Position numbers and translations under genes: made by a program. A DNA stretch of 6,540 nt from Candidatus Nanopelagicaceae bacterium (GTDB lineage Bacteria; Actinomycetota; Actinomycetes; Nanopelagicales; Nanopelagicaceae), in assembly GCA_947440735.1 (NCBI GenBank), contig CANESA010000032.1, positions 1-6,540 on the forward strand. The letters are read 5' to 3'. A model generated the notes under the pieces. It had not been told where the DNA came from. It worked only from the letters and a program-made list of their open reading frames with translations, and did no database searches. Below are positions 1 to 6,051 of the stretch, one piece after another (the stretch's first letter is position 1; each line of letters begins with the position of its first letter).

Positions 1-106
1 GGCATCGGTCACAAGTATTCACTTTGACGATAATGGCGAGATCAGCGGAACCTCATACTCTGAACCGGCAGGACATCTCTTACCAGTTGTACCAAAGAAA
101 AAATAA
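1..106 (+). CDS. C-terminal end of a probable histidine phosphatase family protein (partial)
   Basis: An open frame enters from the left edge (first complete codon at base 2) and ends with TAA at 104-106, giving 34 visible residues. They start ASVTSIHFDDNGE and end in a lysine-rich tail, PVVPKKK. The 'SVT' strand followed by an acidic turn and then a HL pair resembles the last strands of phosphoglycerate-mutase-like histidine phosphatases. Family knowledge supports the guess: in actinobacteria a GpmB-like histidine phosphatase commonly sits directly before the thioredoxin gene of the cytochrome c maturation cluster (as in Mycobacterium tuberculosis, Rv0525 before Rv0526). The catalytic RHG motif would lie outside the window, so the identification rests on a short tail plus context. 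The stop overlaps the start of the next gene by one base, so the two are probably co-transcribed and translationally coupled. The real substrate is unknown. Confidence 0.6.
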   Translation, partial: ASVTSIHFDDNGEISGTSYSEPAGHLLPVVPKKK

Positions 107-651
107 TGCCTCACAAAAAAATTATCGCCGCTCTCTCACTGACTGCCCTACTATTGAGTGGATGTTCTGGCGGCGGAAGTTCCACAGCTGAAGAGAGTTT
201 TGTTATTGGCAGCGGTGTTCAGACTTTTATCAATAAAGGTTCACGAGTAAAGGCCCCCGAGTTAAGCGGAATGACTCTGACCGGAGTGAATTACACACGT
301 GAGCCAGGAAAAGTTGCAGTCGTAAATGTATGGGCCTCATGGTGCTCTCCATGTCGAGCAGAAGCTCCCACCCTCGTCGCACTCTCAGAGAAATACCCTG
401 ATGTGCAATTTATTGGAATCCTTACCCGCGATAATTTAGTAAACGCTGAAGCCTTCGTCCGAAAGCGCAACATTACTTATCCCACGCTGATAGATGACGC
501 TCTCTTGATCGGATTTAAAGGCTCATTGCCTGCCAATGCAATTCCCTCAACTATCGTCATAGATAGCCAGGGATATGTTGCAGCTAGAGTCTCTGGCATT
601 GTCACTATAGGTTCGTTAAGCACGCTGATTGAGCGGGTGCAGAGTTCATGA
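106..651 (+). CDS. resA: TlpA/ResA-like thioredoxin-fold lipoprotein for cytochrome c maturation
   Basis: This is an extracytoplasmic thiol-disulfide oxidoreductase, 181 aa. Residues 1-20 form a lipoprotein signal: a KK-containing n-region, a hydrophobic stretch, then lipobox LSGC with Cys20 as the predicted lipidated residue, followed by a Gly/Ser linker. The thioredoxin domain covers about residues 48-178. It has the active site WCSPC at 79-83 (redox Cys80 and Cys83), a conserved Glu86 just after it, and the cis-proline at Ile146-Pro147. By family knowledge such proteins reduce the CXXCH cysteines of apocytochrome c before heme attachment and are themselves re-reduced by CcdA, which is encoded next. 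The ATG overlaps the upstream stop (TAATG) and has only a weak purine-rich leader (AAAGAAA), which fits coupled translation. The start is well supported because it begins a complete signal peptide. An alternative is a general TlpA-type reductase, but the ccdA-resB-ccsB context favours the ResA role. Confidence 0.93.
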   Translation: MPHKKIIAALSLTALLLSGCSGGGSSTAEESFVIGSGVQTFINKGSRVKAPELSGMTLTGVNYTREPGKVAVVNVWASWCSPCRAEAPTLVALSEKYPDVQFIGILTRDNLVNAEAFVRKRNITYPTLIDDALLIGFKGSLPANAIPSTIVIDSQGYVAARVSGIVTIGSLSTLIERVQSS

Positions 652-1373
652 ATGAATTTTTCGTCAACAATCTCTTCGATGGTTTTATCCTCCTTGCACT
701 CCCTCTTGCGATTCTTGCAGGCCTGCTCTCCTTTATCTCTCCGTGCATCCTGCCTCTAGTTCCGGGTTACCTGGCATACGCTGCCGGATTTTCACAATCT
801 AAAGGACGAGTACTGCTTGGTTCATCACTCTTTGTTTTGGGTTTCTCCGCTCTCTTTGTTTCATACGGTGTTCTCTTCGGTGGCCTCGGTGCAAGAATTT
901 CAGTTCACGAAGAGATCATTACGAGAGTTCTTGGAATTTTCACCATTGGATTAGGTGTGATTTTTGCTGGCGCTTTTCCAATGATGCCAACTCTTCGTCC
1001 GCGCATCTCCACAACCGGTGGGCTCATTGGCGCACCGATTCTCGGTTTTCTATTTGGTGTCGGTTGGACTCCTTGTATCGGTCCAGCTCTTGCAACTGTG
1101 CAGACGTTGGCCTTTAGCGAATCAAGTGCGTTTCGCGGCGCGGTCTTATCACTCGGTTACTGCCTTGGCCTCGGTCTTCCCTTTATTGCAACGGGACTCT
1201 TCTTTGATCGCTCTGCACGATTGCGCAACTTCCTGACTCGCAATGGAAGAGCTATCTCACTTATTGGTGGAATTTTCCTCATTGCAATTGGCCTGCTTCA
1301 AGTAAGTGGTGCGTGGAATTCATTAATGATCGATTTACGATCAGTAATTAGCGATTTTGCTCCGGTGATCTAA
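648..1373 (+). CDS. ccdA: Cytochrome c biogenesis protein CcdA (transmembrane thiol reductant carrier)
   Basis: A 241-aa polytopic membrane protein of the CcdA/DsbD-beta family, which moves electrons from cytoplasmic thioredoxin across the membrane to an extracytoplasmic thioredoxin such as ResA. Two family signatures are visible. FISPCILPLVPGYL near the N-terminus (residues 29-42) contains Cys33, and GVGWTPCIGPAL (137-148) contains Cys143. These two cysteines form the intramembrane redox pair, each flanked by the typical prolines. About six hydrophobic segments are seen, near residues 13-46, 55-80, 92-112, 124-155, 160-186 and 200-220, the usual CcdA layout and length. The ATG overlaps the resA stop as ATGA, and its stop overlaps the next start as TAATG, so it lies inside a tightly coupled operon. 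The upstream sequence GAGCGGG is a poor ribosome-binding site. The final 20 residues are extra-membrane and carry no recognised motif. Confidence 0.95.
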   Translation: MNEFFVNNLFDGFILLALPLAILAGLLSFISPCILPLVPGYLAYAAGFSQSKGRVLLGSSLFVLGFSALFVSYGVLFGGLGARISVHEEIITRVLGIFTIGLGVIFAGAFPMMPTLRPRISTTGGLIGAPILGFLFGVGWTPCIGPALATVQTLAFSESSAFRGAVLSLGYCLGLGLPFIATGLFFDRSARLRNFLTRNGRAISLIGGIFLIAIGLLQVSGAWNSLMIDLRSVISDFAPVI

Positions 1374-2860
1374 TGGTTAACCAGACTCAGACTGAAGTTC
1401 CTGAAATTGGCGCAGGTGGATTAGCTCGTTTTGCTTGGCGCCAATTAACAAGTATGCGTACTGCGCTGATTCTCTTAATGATGTTGGGGTTAGCAGCTAT
1501 TCCGGGTTCGCTCCTGCCGCAACGCCCTCAGAATCCAATGGCAGTGCGTGATTACTTTGCCAATCAACCAGGTTTGGCGCGCTGGATTGATAGAGCAGGC
1601 GGCTTTGATGTCTACGCCTCATCCTGGTTTAGCGCGATCTACATCCTGCTCTTCATCTCACTAATTGGTTGTGTTTTACCTCGAACCTTTGAGCACTTCA
1701 AAGCAATGCGCGCACTGCCGCCAGTAACTCCAAAGAATCTAGAGAAACTTGAAGCTTATTCAGCATTTGTCGGCGATGGCCAAGATCTTGAGCGAGCAGA
1801 AAAATGGCTACGCAAGAATCGTTTCCGCCTTCGCATACAAGATGGATCTATCTCTGCCGAAAAGGGATATGTAAGAGAGAGCGGAAATCTTCTCTTCCAT
1901 CTCTCACTCATTTTGATCCTGATCGGAGTTAGCGTTGGCGCTCTCTTTGGGATGAGAGGCAGCGCCATCATTACAACGGGCGAGCGTTTTATAAATTTAG
2001 CTACCAGCTATGACTCTCTAGATTATGGAAAACTCACTGACGAGACTTCTCTCAACACGTATTCGGTTCGACTCAATAAGTTTGTAGCCACTTATGATCC
2101 CATCACAAATATTCCATTAGATTATTCAGCCTATGTAACAACTATTGATGAGCTCGGTAATCAAAAAGATCAAATTATTCAAGTGAATAAGCCCCTGACA
2201 TTCGGAACTTCACGCGTTTATCTGCAAGCAAATGGATACTCACCATTTGTCACAGTGCGCGATGAAATAGGAAATGTCACATTCCAAGGGGCAGTTCCAT
2301 TTTTACCGCAGGATACAAATCTCCGTTCTATTGGTTCCATTAAAGTTCCAGAGGCAACACCACAGATTGGTTTTGTCTCCTCTTTTCTTCCGACATATGA
2401 GCGGGACCCACAGATGGGTGCAATCTCTGTCTATCCACTCCTTCTAGAACCCAAGCTACTGTTTTCAATCTGGGAAGGTGATCTAGGTCTCGACACCGGC
2501 GTTCCACAATCAATTTATAAAATCGATACAACATCAATGACGCGTATCGCGTTAGATTCTTTAGCACCGGGCAATAGTTATAGTTTTAAGGGCGGAAGCA
2601 TCACCTTTGAAAAAGTTGAACCGTGGATCAATCTGCAGGTCGTGAGAGATCCCGGGAAGAGCTATTCGCTCATCGGCGGTATTCTTGCGCTACTTGGATT
2701 GCTGGCATCCCTCTTCGGACGTCGTCGACGTATCTGGATCAAGGTTGATGCAGGCGGACAGGTTGAAGTTGCAGGTCTCGCAAAGACGAATGCAGAAGCG
2801 TTAGAGGTTGAGATGGCTCAATTCGTGAAGGCAGTAAACGTAGTGAAGGGAGAGAAATAG
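1373..2860 (+). CDS. resB: Cytochrome c biogenesis protein ResB (CcsB/Ccs1-type heme-delivery subunit)
   Basis: A 495-aa ResB family protein, one of the two core subunits of the System II holocytochrome c synthase. Four membrane segments are visible: TM1 at about 29-47 followed by the family's SLLPQRPQNP motif (46-55), TM2 at 84-102, TM3 at 172-193 and TM4 at 431-449. Between TM3 and TM4 lies a large extracytoplasmic domain (about 194-430), and a basic RRRR cluster after TM4 marks the cytoplasmic C-terminal tail. His176 in TM3 (GNLLFHLSL) is the likely conserved transmembrane histidine used for heme handling. By family knowledge ResB works with the CcsB/ResC partner encoded immediately downstream to export and position heme. 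The length is normal for actinobacteria (about 500-550 aa). The start ATG overlaps the ccdA stop by one base and has no clear ribosome-binding site. Family identity is secure; the histidine's role is inferred from homologues. Confidence 0.95.
   Translation: MVNQTQTEVPEIGAGGLARFAWRQLTSMRTALILLMMLGLAAIPGSLLPQRPQNPMAVRDYFANQPGLARWIDRAGGFDVYASSWFSAIYILLFISLIGCVLPRTFEHFKAMRALPPVTPKNLEKLEAYSAFVGDGQDLERAEKWLRKNRFRLRIQDGSISAEKGYVRESGNLLFHLSLILILIGVSVGALFGMRGSAIITTGERFINLATSYDSLDYGKLTDETSLNTYSVRLNKFVATYDPITNIPLDYSAYVTTIDELGNQKDQIIQVNKPLTFGTSRVYLQANGYSPFVTVRDEIGNVTFQGAVPFLPQDTNLRSIGSIKVPEATPQIGFVSSFLPTYERDPQMGAISVYPLLLEPKLLFSIWEGDLGLDTGVPQSIYKIDTTSMTRIALDSLAPGNSYSFKGGSITFEKVEPWINLQVVRDPGKSYSLIGGILALLGLLASLFGRRRRIWIKVDAGGQVEVAGLAKTNAEALEVEMAQFVKAVNVVKGEK
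2846..2854 (+). promoter_or_regulatory. Ribosome-binding site for ccsB
   Basis: AAGGGAGAG lies inside the last codons of resB, with five bases between it and the GTG at 2860-2862. It is the clearest Shine-Dalgarno sequence in the plus-strand operon and supports the GTG as the true start of ccsB. Confidence 0.7.
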
Positions 2861-3756
2861 TGCAGACAACATGGGCTTACATCTCCAATAACTTTATCTA
2901 TAGCGCCATGGGCGTCTTCGCTCTTTCATTCTTTGCACACGCATTTGAGACAGCTTGGGCGGTCAAGGTTCCTGCAGAAGGCACAGACGCGCGCAAGATG
3001 GATTATTCAAAAGCCGACAAGGCGGCACGTATCGCAACGGCGCTTATGCTTCTTGCCTTCATCTTGCTCTTTGTTGGTGTGATTGCTCGCGGCCTCTCAA
3101 ATGGACATGTCCCTTGGGGAAATATGTACGAGTTCTCCATTACGGGAGCACTCGCCTTTACCGGTGCATACCTTGCTGCACTTCGAAAGTATGACCTTCG
3201 CTGGCTCGGACTCTTTATCTCACTCGCAGCTCTTCTCACTCTTGGAACAGCGATCACACTTCTTTATCGCGATAGCGCACCCCTTGTTCCTGCGCTTAAA
3301 TCAACATGGTTAGTCATTCACGTCGTTGCCGCAATTATCTCCGGCGGAGTCTTCTTACTTTCAAATGTAATCGCAGGTGCATATCTCTACCTCGATGCAC
3401 GTGAACGTGGAGTAGGCCGTCCTGCATGGGCTACACGTCTTCCATCACTTGAAGTTCTTGATCAGCTTTCTTATCGCCTTGTTGCATTTGTATTTCCACT
3501 CTGGACATTTTCGGTAATCGCAGGTGCTATCTGGGCAGAGAGCGCGTGGGGACGTTACTGGGGATGGGATCCAAAAGAGACATGGGCATTCATTACTTGG
3601 GTTGCCTATGCGGCATATTTACATGCACGCGTGACTGTTGGTTGGAAGGGTCGTCGTGCAGCATGGCTCTGTCTCTTTGCAGGATCGACGTTCTTATTTA
3701 ACTATGTCTACGTCAACGTATGGGGAACAGGTAAGCACACCTACTCTGGTTTATAA
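2860..3756 (+). CDS. ccsB: c-type cytochrome biogenesis protein CcsB (ResC/CcsA family, WWD-domain heme handler)
   Basis: A 298-aa polytopic membrane protein of the heme handling protein (HHP) superfamily. It partners ResB in the System II cytochrome c synthase, which attaches heme to CXXCH motifs outside the membrane. The hallmark tryptophan-rich WWD motif is at 230-242 (WGRYWGWDPKETW). It is flanked by His154 (LVIHVVAA) before and His293 (GTGKHTYSGL) after, the positions expected for the two external heme ligands. His255 (AYLHARV) matches the membrane heme histidine. The CcsA-type segment NGHVPWGNMYEF (81-92) is also present. About eight hydrophobic segments fit the family. The start is GTG at 2860-2862, overlapping the resB stop as TAGTG and preceded by a good ribosome-binding site. 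It ends 13 nt before the end of the opposite-strand PLDc_N gene. Family naming is confusing: CcsA, CcsB and ResC are all used for this subunit. Confidence 0.96.
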   Translation: MQTTWAYISNNFIYSAMGVFALSFFAHAFETAWAVKVPAEGTDARKMDYSKADKAARIATALMLLAFILLFVGVIARGLSNGHVPWGNMYEFSITGALAFTGAYLAALRKYDLRWLGLFISLAALLTLGTAITLLYRDSAPLVPALKSTWLVIHVVAAIISGGVFLLSNVIAGAYLYLDARERGVGRPAWATRLPSLEVLDQLSYRLVAFVFPLWTFSVIAGAIWAESAWGRYWGWDPKETWAFITWVAYAAYLHARVTVGWKGRRAAWLCLFAGSTFLFNYVYVNVWGTGKHTYSGL

Positions 3757-3780
3757 AAGTATAAAAGAGTTAGAGCTTAC
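3731..3780. terminator. Possible bidirectional terminator: imperfect dyad across the convergent gene ends
   Basis: GTAAGC (3731-3736) is complementary to GCTTAC (3775-3780). Inside it CTACTCT (3741-3747) pairs with AGAGTTAG (3766-3773) with one bulged base, closing over an A/T-rich loop with TATAAAAG-like runs. The dyad spans the ccsB stop (3754-3756) and the opposite-strand stop (3770-3772), the position expected of a shared terminator. The stem is long-looped, A/T-rich and imperfect, and has no clean U-tract, so the call is tentative. Confidence 0.3.
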
Positions 3781-4030
3781 GTAAGAAATCTGGGTCATCA
3801 TCAGGCGGCAAAATACGTCGCTTAGGACCCTTTTTAAATCCACCACCATTTCCGCGATTACGGCCGGCGATGAAATATGCAATTGCACCAAATGCTTGGG
3901 TAAATAGAATGACAAGAAGCCAACCCCACTTTGGAAGATTCTTAATCTGAGTCTCATCTTTCATCGCGCAATCAATAAATGCATAGAGCGGTAGCGCTGC
4001 TAGTGCGATGAAGAGTAGAACTCTGAGCAT
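3770..4030 (-). CDS. Small two-helix membrane protein, PLDc_N (phospholipase D-nuclease N-terminal-like) domain
   Basis: An 86-aa protein with two predicted membrane helices, about residues 3-20 and 34-55. The arrangement matches the PLDc_N domain: a first helix ending in AFIDC (Asp20-Cys21), a short charged loop, then LPKWGWLLVILF leading into the second helix and the AGR exit. The domain is named for the region before the catalytic part of some cardiolipin-synthase-like proteins. No HKD catalytic motif is present here, so no enzyme activity should be assumed. After the helices come a glycine-rich stretch, a basic patch (KKGPKRR, 66-72) and an acidic end, PPDDDPDFLRKL. The ATG has AGGA seven bases upstream (4038-4041) and lies 16 nt after the menA stop, so it is the last gene of the menE-menA operon. 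Actinobacterial relatives often lie beside ccsB and men genes, but the function is unknown. Confidence 0.85.
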   Translation of the reverse strand: MLRVLLFIALAALPLYAFIDCAMKDETQIKNLPKWGWLLVILFTQAFGAIAYFIAGRNRGNGGGFKKGPKRRILPPDDDPDFLRKL

Positions 4031-4046
4031 GGGCCAATCCTAGCCG

Positions 4047-4907
4047 TTAAAGAATAAGTGCGAGAGATAGGGCCAGACTAAAGAGAATCTGGAGCTTCCC
4101 AGTTTTCCCAAGGAGTGGAATCAGCCCGGCACCCTCGGCACCTGACCAGAGCGGCTTAAGAATTGAAATGGTCATCGGCAGGGTGAGCAAGGTCAGCGCT
4201 ACCCATGGAGTTCCAAAACCTGCTGTGAGTAAATATGGGACGGTTACAAGAAAAGTATAGAGAGCCCGAGAGCGTCGATCACCTATTCGCACAGCCATCG
4301 TGCGCTTACCAACAACCGCATCTTTTGCGCGGTCACGAATATTGTTGATGACCAGAATTGCACATGCCAGCAAACCAACAATTGTTCCTGCGAGTATTGA
4401 TTGCCAAGTGATCTCTTCCGCCTGAACATAAAAAGTTCCGACAGTTGCCACAAGACCAAAGAAGATAAAGACAAAAATTTCACCAAGACCCATATATCCA
4501 TAAGGGTTCTTACCACCGGTATATCCCCACGCTGCAGCGATACAGATCGCGCCAACTGCGATCAGCCACCACGATGTTTCAAAGGCAAGCGCTAGACCGG
4601 CACATGCAGCAACGAAGAATGCGATAAACGCTGCATTCCTTACTCGCGCAGGAGAAGCTAATCCATCTGCAGTAATTCGCACGGGTCCAATGCGATCGTT
4701 ATCGGTTCCGCGAATTCCATCAGAGTAATCATTTGCGTAATTAACGCCTACTTGCAGAGCAAGACTGACCAACAAAGCAAGGCATGCAGTAACTAGGTTA
4801 AAGGCTGACCCAGCAAGGGCTGATGCAACAAGAACTGGGGCAACTGCAGCAGGAAGTGTGCGAGGACGTGCACCAGCTACCCAAATACCCAGTGAGCTCT
4901 TAGCCAT
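4047..4907 (-). CDS. menA: 1,4-dihydroxy-2-naphthoate polyprenyltransferase (MenA)
   Basis: A 286-aa UbiA-family membrane prenyltransferase that joins a polyprenyl diphosphate chain to DHNA, with loss of CO2, forming demethylmenaquinone in the cytoplasmic membrane. Near the N-terminus is the MenA-typical GARPRTLPAAVAPV (12-25). Both aspartate-rich Mg2+/diphosphate-binding motifs are intact: NYANDYSDGIRGTD (56-69, NxxxDxxD) and NNIRDRAKDAVVGKRT (188-203, NxxxDxxxD). About eight or nine hydrophobic segments fill the rest. I chose the ATG at 4905-4907 because GAGGAG precedes it by four bases and [19 protein letters not shown] matches the usual MenA beginning. A frame-open ATG 19 codons upstream would add a hydrophilic stretch lying inside menE. 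The chosen start overlaps the end of menE by 8 nt, implying coupled translation. The upstream menE and divergent menB confirm the pathway. Confidence 0.96.
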   Translation of the reverse strand: MAKSSLGIWVAGARPRTLPAAVAPVLVASALAGSAFNLVTACLALLVSLALQVGVNYANDYSDGIRGTDNDRIGPVRITADGLASPARVRNAAFIAFFVAACAGLALAFETSWWLIAVGAICIAAAWGYTGGKNPYGYMGLGEIFVFIFFGLVATVGTFYVQAEEITWQSILAGTIVGLLACAILVINNIRDRAKDAVVGKRTMAVRIGDRRSRALYTFLVTVPYLLTAGFGTPWVALTLLTLPMTISILKPLWSGAEGAGLIPLLGKTGKLQILFSLALSLALIL

Positions 4908-6009
4908 GGAACTCCTCGTGTGCTCGTTTACCAATCTGCACGCGATCGATCTTACCGATACCAATCATCGGCATCTCATTAAAGACCAGTAATTGTTTAG
5001 CTTTAGCACTATCTCCAAGTGCGCTGCTTAATACTGCGCTCACTTCATCTATCGCTGGATGCCCCGCCCCAGAAACTGCCACAACTAAACGTTGGCCCCA
5101 TTGCGCATCATCTACTGCAACCGCGCACCATTGCAGGTGAGGGAAAGCATTATGGAGAATCTCATCTACGTGAGTGAGTGAGACTTTCTCTCCACCCGTG
5201 TTGTAAACATCATCGCTTCTACCAAGAACCTTATGAATCCCATTGTCAATTACCCCGTGATCTGAAGTTGTAAACCAACCATCGCGATACTGCTGACTCC
5301 ACAGTTGCTCATTATTAAGGTAAGTAGATGCCAAGACTGGGCCAGAAATTTCAATTAAACCTGAACCCGCAACTCGCACGGCCACACCCTTAAGTGGAGT
5401 TCCCTCATAAATACATCCACCGGATGTCTCACTCATTCCATAGGTTCGCACCACTGATATTCCTGCATCAAGTGCCCGGTGCAAGAGATCTTCCTGAAGT
5501 TGTGCCCCACCAACGAGAACAGACTTTGCAGATTGCAAGTGAGTCAAGAGTTTGTCGTCACCATTGAGAGCTTGAAAAATTTGAGTAGGAACAACTGCCG
5601 AGAAATCTGTATTCGCATATTCGGTAACATCACGAAGATCGACAGGAGTTGTTCCAAGATCGAGTGCGCGAACCAATACATTGATTCCTGCGATGTGATG
5701 TAGCGGCAAGAGCAGTGCCCATGTCTGTCCTGGGCGAGCCTGCAGATAATCAAGTGAGGCGCGAGCTGATGCAAGAACTGCTGCCGCGCTTAAGGCGACA
5801 GATTTTCTGATTCCAGTTGAACCCGTCGTTCCAACAATAAAGGCGATATCGCTATCGACACTTTCAATAGATTCTCCGGTGAAGTTCAAGGCTGGACCCT
5901 GATGAGAGAGCGCTTTAGCCACGAGATTCATCACATCACCGATAGCCAGCGCGGGATCGACCGAGATCACAGAGCGTGATCGGTTACTTGAGTTCGCCGA
6001 GATATCCAT
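4900..6009 (-). CDS. menE: o-Succinylbenzoate-CoA ligase (MenE)
   Basis: A 369-aa AMP-forming acyl-CoA synthetase of the ANL superfamily. It activates o-succinylbenzoate with ATP and CoA to give the substrate of MenB; it is cytoplasmic. Visible core motifs in order are the P-loop TTGSTGIRK (61-69), LPLHHIAG (101-108), [11 protein letters not shown] (188-198, A5 adenine/acyl binding), TSD (248-250, ribose-binding Asp250), the hinge LGRSDD (262-267), GGEKVS (272-277), and GKIDR near the C-terminus with catalytic Lys353. It is shorter than E. coli MenE (about 450 aa), but compact forms near 360-380 aa are usual in actinobacteria. Arg68 replaces the proline usual in the P-loop. The ATG at 6007-6009 has no recognisable ribosome-binding site and may be leaderless; GTG at codon 14 is a weaker alternative. 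It is the first gene of the minus-strand menE-menA-PLDc_N operon, which with divergent menB identifies it as MenE and not another acyl-CoA ligase. Confidence 0.93.
   Translation of the reverse strand: MDISANSSNRSRSVISVDPALAIGDVMNLVAKALSHQGPALNFTGESIESVDSDIAFIVGTTGSTGIRKSVALSAAAVLASARASLDYLQARPGQTWALLLPLHHIAGINVLVRALDLGTTPVDLRDVTEYANTDFSAVVPTQIFQALNGDDKLLTHLQSAKSVLVGGAQLQEDLLHRALDAGISVVRTYGMSETSGGCIYEGTPLKGVAVRVAGSGLIEISGPVLASTYLNNEQLWSQQYRDGWFTTSDHGVIDNGIHKVLGRSDDVYNTGGEKVSLTHVDEILHNAFPHLQWCAVAVDDAQWGQRLVVAVSGAGHPAIDEVSAVLSSALGDSAKAKQLLVFNEMPMIGIGKIDRVQIGKRAHEEFHG
4912..4917 (-). promoter_or_regulatory. Ribosome-binding site for menA
   Basis: Read on the minus strand this is GAGGAG followed by TTCC and then ATG (4907-4905). 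It sits within the last codons of menE and decides the menA start in favour of 4907 over the in-frame ATG at 4964. Confidence 0.75.
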
Positions 6010-6025
6010 AGCCCGCGTAGGCTAT
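6008..6025. promoter_or_regulatory. Inverted repeat in the menE/menB divergent region, possible operator
   Basis: ATAGCC-CGCGTA-GGCTAT is a perfect 6-bp inverted repeat with a 6-bp spacer, lying between two divergent menaquinone genes and covering the first two bases read of the menE start codon. On the minus strand it contains TAGCCT (6024-6019), which fits a TANNNT -10 hexamer ending nine bases before the menE ATG. It could be a regulator site, an mRNA hairpin, or chance; only position and symmetry support it. Confidence 0.3.
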
Positions 6026-6042
6026 CGCCTGCAAGGAAGAGT

Positions 6043-6047
6043 GGAGG
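6043..6047 (+). promoter_or_regulatory. Ribosome-binding site for menB
   Basis: GGAGG lies four bases before the GTG at 6052-6054, with AGGAAG (6034-6039) just upstream. It is a strong Shine-Dalgarno match and fixes the GTG as the menB start; no other in-frame start lies in the short intergenic gap. Confidence 0.75.
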
Positions 6048-6051
6048 AATC

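Noticed and set aside
1327..1343. Hairpin TGATCG-ATTTA-CGATCA near the end of ccdA
   Set aside because: A 6-bp stem inside coding sequence, with no U-tract and followed directly by coupled resB; termination here would cut the operon. Probably chance.
3003..3257. Minus-strand open frame of 84 codons opposite ccsB
   Set aside because: It is an antisense frame within a well supported membrane protein gene, with no ribosome-binding site or domain evidence.
3770..4030. Active phospholipase D or cardiolipin synthase
   Set aside because: Only the short membrane PLDc_N-like region is present; there is no HxKxxxxD motif and the protein ends after a short tail.
4908..4964. A longer menA beginning at an ATG at 4964 (19 extra codons)
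   Set aside because: The extra stretch is hydrophilic, lies wholly inside menE, and does not resemble MenA N-termini; GAGGAG placed before 4907 supports the shorter form.
5479..5703. Plus-strand open frame of 74 codons opposite menE
   Set aside because: It lies fully inside menE, whose motifs are clear, and the translation shows no recognisable domain.
5988..6016. TTGAGT as a -35 box for a menB promoter
   Set aside because: No acceptable -10 hexamer lies 16-18 bp downstream; the menB promoter cannot be placed from sequence alone.
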